8,231 bases of DNA from UBA6821 sp044236545 (GTDB lineage: Bacteria; Verrucomicrobiota; Verrucomicrobiia; Chthoniobacterales; UBA6821), in contig JBIIGI010000093.1 in the NCBI GenBank assembly GCA_044236545.1, positions 1 to 8,231 on the forward strand. Reading direction: 5' to 3'. Numbering within the stretch: position 1 is the stretch's first letter; each line of letters opens with the position of its first letter. Under the pieces are notes generated by a model, which saw nothing but the letters and a program-made list of their open reading frames with translations, did not search any database and was not told the DNA's origin. Positions 6,059-8,231 of this stretch are shown here, piece after piece. Position numbers and translations under genes: made by a program.

Positions 6059-6913
6059 TTAGCTTTTGAAATCCCGGCTCTCGACGATCGCCACGGCGAT
6101 CATGATGAGTGTGAAGTTCGCCCCGGCCAGCCAGAGCTGGTTCTCGAGCAGCGTCTCCCAGGGAATGCTATATTGGAAAACCTGCGTCCAGGAAGTGATC
6201 CGCGGGGTGAAGAAGAACTCCCTCAGCCCCTCCAGGAAGGGAATGTTGGACAGGATGTTGTCGACGAAGAAGATCGAGAGGGTCAGCACCGTGGCCACGG
6301 AGGGTTTGATGGGAAGGCAGGAAAGGAGGAGTCCGACACAGCAGATGGGATAAATGCTGAGGCTGAGGACGGGAATTGCCAGCAGGTAGCGCCAAAGCCC
6401 CTCCATCGGAGCGAACACGGCGAACAGACCCCCGGCATCCTTAGGTGCAAAGGCGAAGAGACTCCCCATGCCGTGACGCCAGAGCCCCACGAGCAGTGCG
6501 GAGAGACCGATGAACGCGATGAGTGCGAAGGTGTAGACAAGACAGGTCAAGGCCTTGGCCAGGACAAGCCGCGCCCTGGTGATCGGACGGCAGAGCATCA
6601 TGCGCAGCACTCCGTCCTCGGCCTCCTTGGCGAAGATGTCTCCGCTCACCAGCGCGAGATAAAGGGCTCCGAGCAGGAAACTCGTCCACATCATGATCTG
6701 GAGCGCGAAGGTGGGGCCCGAAAGGAAGTCCCCTGAAGAAGAGTAGCCCGCGGCCTCCAGCGACGAGGTCATCCGGGCCTTGACCCGGTCGAGGCTGAGC
6801 ATCCAGAGCAGTCCGCACTCCAGAAGCAGGAACGAGACGAACCCGAGATGCGTCCGCCTGCGCGAGAAGAGCTTGAAAACCTCCCCTCGGAAAAGTGTCC
6901 AAAACGCGGTCAT
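6059..6913 (-). CDS. ABC-2 type transporter permease
   Basis: This 284-residue protein is the membrane half of an ABC exporter. Predicted membrane segments lie at about residues 22-41, 70-93, 118-144, 176-200, 205-222 and 262-277, giving the six-helix ABC-2 plan. The family's cytosolic coupling region between helices 2 and 3 is clear: 'GDIFAKEAEDGVLRMMLCRP' at 91-110 followed by 'ITRARLVLAK', matching the usual 'E...GTlr.ll.rPvsR..ilLaK' pattern. It resembles permeases of the NatB/BcrB/YhaP kind, which export ions, peptides or lipids, or act in membrane stress. The substrate is not deducible. Its start overlaps the ATPase stop by four bases (ATGA), so the two are translationally coupled and almost certainly partners. 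It is one of the few starts here with a good Shine-Dalgarno sequence (6923-6928). No paired periplasmic or outer-membrane gene is visible. Confidence 0.93.
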   Translation of the reverse strand: MTAFWTLFRGEVFKLFSRRRTHLGFVSFLLLECGLLWMLSLDRVKARMTSSLEAAGYSSSGDFLSGPTFALQIMMWTSFLLGALYLALVSGDIFAKEAEDGVLRMMLCRPITRARLVLAKALTCLVYTFALIAFIGLSALLVGLWRHGMGSLFAFAPKDAGGLFAVFAPMEGLWRYLLAIPVLSLSIYPICCVGLLLSCLPIKPSVATVLTLSIFFVDNILSNIPFLEGLREFFFTPRITSWTQVFQYSIPWETLLENQLWLAGANFTLIMIAVAIVESRDFKS

Positions 6914-7791
6914 GACTGCATTTCCTCCATGTAGAAATCCTCGAGCGAAGACCGGACCTCCTCCACGCGGAAAACCCCCGCCCCCGAAGAGGCAAGGGCG
7001 GAGACAAGATCGGGAAGATCGATCCCGGCCGGCATCCGGTACAGGTCGCCGCCGAGTGAAGTCACGCCGCTGTTCTCGAGCACGGGCCGTGCACTTGCGG
7101 GGTTTTTCAGGCCGAGATTCACCCGGCGGGCTTCCTTCCCCCGCGCGCGCCAGTCACCGTAAAAAACCCGCCTGCCCCTGTTCAGGATGGCGATGCGGCC
7201 GCAGAGCAACTCGACCTCCGGAAGCATGTGCGAAGAGAAGAGGATCGTCATCCCGAACTCGTCACGGAGCCTGAACATCAGGTTGCGCATCTCGATCACC
7301 CCCTCGGGATCAAGGCCGTCGTTGGGCTCGTCGAGGACGAGAAGTTCGGGTTGGGGAAGCAGTGCCAGCGCCAGGGCGAGACGTTGACGCATTCCGTGGC
7401 TGTAGGTGCGGGCGGGATCGTGGATCCTTTTGTCCAACCCCACCAGTTCAAGCACCTCCCGGATGCGCGAGTCCTTCGCCCCGCCGGAGAGGGAGACGAA
7501 GTAGAGGAGGTTCTGCCAGCCGCTCAGGTAATCCAGGAAGCAGGGAGTCTCAAAGATGGCCCCGACATGACGGAGGGCCCGGCACCGTTCATTCTGGACG
7601 GAGTGGCCCGCGACGACGACCTCCCCGGAATCGGGGCGGACATGACCGAGGAGGATTCCCAGCGTGGTGCTTTTTCCCGCACCGTTATGACCGAGGAGGC
7701 CGAAGATTTCCCCCCTCGGAACGTTCAACTCCAGCGGCTGGAGAGCCTGCCTCTCCCCGAAGCGTTTCGAGATGCCGCGAATCTCAAGCAT
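6910..7791 (-). CDS. ABC transporter ATP-binding protein (ABC-2/CcmA-type)
   Basis: This 293-residue cytosolic ATPase powers the adjacent permease. Walker A is 'GHNGAGKST' at 34-42, the Q-loop region falls around residues 78-82 ('AIFETP', with Glu in place of Gln), the signature is 'YSHGMRQRL' at 130-138, Walker B is 'LLVLDEP' at 150-156 with catalytic Glu155, the D-loop is 'NDGLDP', and the switch His188 is in 'FSSHML'. The signature is the YSxGM variant common in BcrA/NatA-like exporters, not LSGGQ. After about residue 215 a C-terminal extension of about 75 residues ('VNLGLKNPASARPVLENSG' onwards) is typical of this class. The start was chosen at ATG 7791 ('MLEIRGISKRFG'), where family homology begins. 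The frame stays open upstream to 7881 but would overlap the preceding gene and add residues unlike an ABC protein. It lies 2 bp after the pseudopilin-like gene with no visible Shine-Dalgarno sequence. Confidence 0.95.
   Translation of the reverse strand: MLEIRGISKRFGERQALQPLELNVPRGEIFGLLGHNGAGKSTTLGILLGHVRPDSGEVVVAGHSVQNERCRALRHVGAIFETPCFLDYLSGWQNLLYFVSLSGGAKDSRIREVLELVGLDKRIHDPARTYSHGMRQRLALALALLPQPELLVLDEPNDGLDPEGVIEMRNLMFRLRDEFGMTILFSSHMLPEVELLCGRIAILNRGRRVFYGDWRARGKEARRVNLGLKNPASARPVLENSGVTSLGGDLYRMPAGIDLPDLVSALASSGAGVFRVEEVRSSLEDFYMEEMQS
6923..6928 (-). promoter_or_regulatory. Shine-Dalgarno sequence of the ABC-2 permease
   Basis: GGAGGA lies inside the last codons of the ATPase gene, nine bases before the permease ATG at 6913. 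It supports that start and the four-base ATGA overlap. It is the clearest ribosome-binding site in the window. Confidence 0.75.
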
Positions 7792-7793
7792 CG

Positions 7794-8231
7794 TCAGGGA
7801 AGGGTGAAGAGGCTGAACTCTTTGGTGGCATGACCGTCCGCATAGAGGAAATTGACCTTGTACTCGGAGTGGTTGTGCCACCCCTCCTTGTCGGCGATCA
7901 CCGGAATACGGGTTTTCTCCCGGAAGACCCCCATGAAGTTGAGGTCATTCAGGTTCTGCCCGTTGAGGGCGTTGTTCCAGTGGTAACTGGTGCCGCTGAC
8001 CTTGGCCAACCGTGTGTCCGAGGGGCAGGCGAACACGCGCGGATCATTGCCGGCATAGGGTAGGAGCACGGTGTCCATGGCCGGATCCGGTGTATCCTTG
8101 GAAAGGCGGATGGCGGCCATCACCGGCATCCGGTTTTCGTGATCGGCCAGGTAAAGCTGAAGCGCGGTGCCGATTTGCCTCAGATTGAGCAGACAGGCCG
8201 CGCTCTGGGAGCGCGCGATCCACCCCTGCGC
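7794..8231 (-). CDS. Pseudopilin-like protein, C-terminal part (5' end outside window)
   Basis: The open frame continues from the right edge to a TGA at 7796-7794, giving at least 145 residues; the N-terminus is missing. The first visible residues, 'SAACLLNLRQIGTALQLYL', match the helix that follows the prepilin-type cleavage/methylation segment in type II secretion-like pseudopilins. 'ADHENRMP', 'FACPSDTR' and the late 'NFLYADGHATKEF' block are also hallmarks of these proteins. They are numerous in Verrucomicrobiota, Lentisphaerae and Planctomycetes. The missing part would be expected to hold the Gly-Phe-Thr-Leu-type cleavage motif and N-terminal membrane helix. The specific function is unknown; such proteins are inferred to be cell-envelope or secretion-associated. 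An internal ATG at 8129 exists, but the homology clearly starts further upstream, so it is not the start. The ABC ATPase begins 2 bp downstream. Confidence 0.88.
   Translation of the reverse strand, partial: AQGWIARSQSAACLLNLRQIGTALQLYLADHENRMPVMAAIRLSKDTPDPAMDTVLLPYAGNDPRVFACPSDTRLAKVSGTSYHWNNALNGQNLNDLNFMGVFREKTRIPVIADKEGWHNHSEYKVNFLYADGHATKEFSLFTLP

Noticed and set aside
6038..6736. 232-codon plus-strand open frame opposite the ABC permease
   Set aside because: Very polar translation that is the mirror of membrane-helix codons; no motif and no ribosome-binding site.
7792..7881. Upstream extension of the ABC ATPase to 7881
   Set aside because: It would overlap the end of the pseudopilin-like gene, and the extra 30 residues look nothing like an ABC protein; family homology starts at the ATG at 7791.
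8127..8129. ATG at 8129 as the start of the last gene
   Set aside because: The same frame remains open to the window edge and encodes the characteristic pseudopilin helix, so the true start is outside.

Overview
All nine genes in this window are read from the minus strand, so gene order below follows decreasing coordinates. The DNA is GC-rich and tightly packed, with no RNA gene, CRISPR array or insertion sequence that I can see. The best taxonomic pointer is the partial gene at the right edge. Its protein is a pseudopilin-like type with a 'CLLNLRQIGTALQLYLADHENRMP' style helix and a C-terminal 'YADGHA' block. Such proteins are abundant in Verrucomicrobiota, Planctomycetes and Lentisphaerae. 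With the codon bias and gene set, a Verrucomicrobiota-like bacterium is my best inference, but this is not proven from 8 kb.

Layout in transcription order. (1) 8231-7794 is the end of the pseudopilin-like protein. Two bases later comes an ABC exporter pair, ATPase 7791-6910 and ABC-2 permease 6913-6059, joined by an ATGA overlap. (2) A 107-bp gap follows, with a GC-rich hairpin and a degenerate 7-bp tandem repeat. (3) 5951-4911 encodes a YhaM-type 3'-5' exoribonuclease (OB fold plus HD domain). (4) A 110-bp gap with two inverted repeats follows. (5) A five-gene cluster runs to the left edge: signal peptide peptidase sppA (4800-3802), a CPBP/CAAX-type membrane protease overlapping it, thiamine-monophosphate kinase thiL, magnesium transporter corA, and an MGDG-synthase/UgtP-like glycosyltransferase cut by the window start. 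Gaps inside this cluster run from a 1-base overlap to 20 bases, so it is probably one operon.

The left cluster is weighted towards the inner membrane: signal peptide removal, intramembrane proteolysis, Mg2+ entry and, probably, glycolipid or cell-wall-precursor glycosylation, with one cofactor enzyme (ThiL, a Mg-dependent kinase). The right block is an exporter or membrane-maintenance ABC unit of unknown substrate.

I see no clear new biological system. Points worth a second look are small: a 14-bp tandem duplication across the thiL start codon, an altered nucleophile motif in SppA, departures from consensus in ThiL, the intergenic repeats, the general lack of Shine-Dalgarno sequences, and the pseudopilin/ABC-2 and SppA/CPBP pairings.
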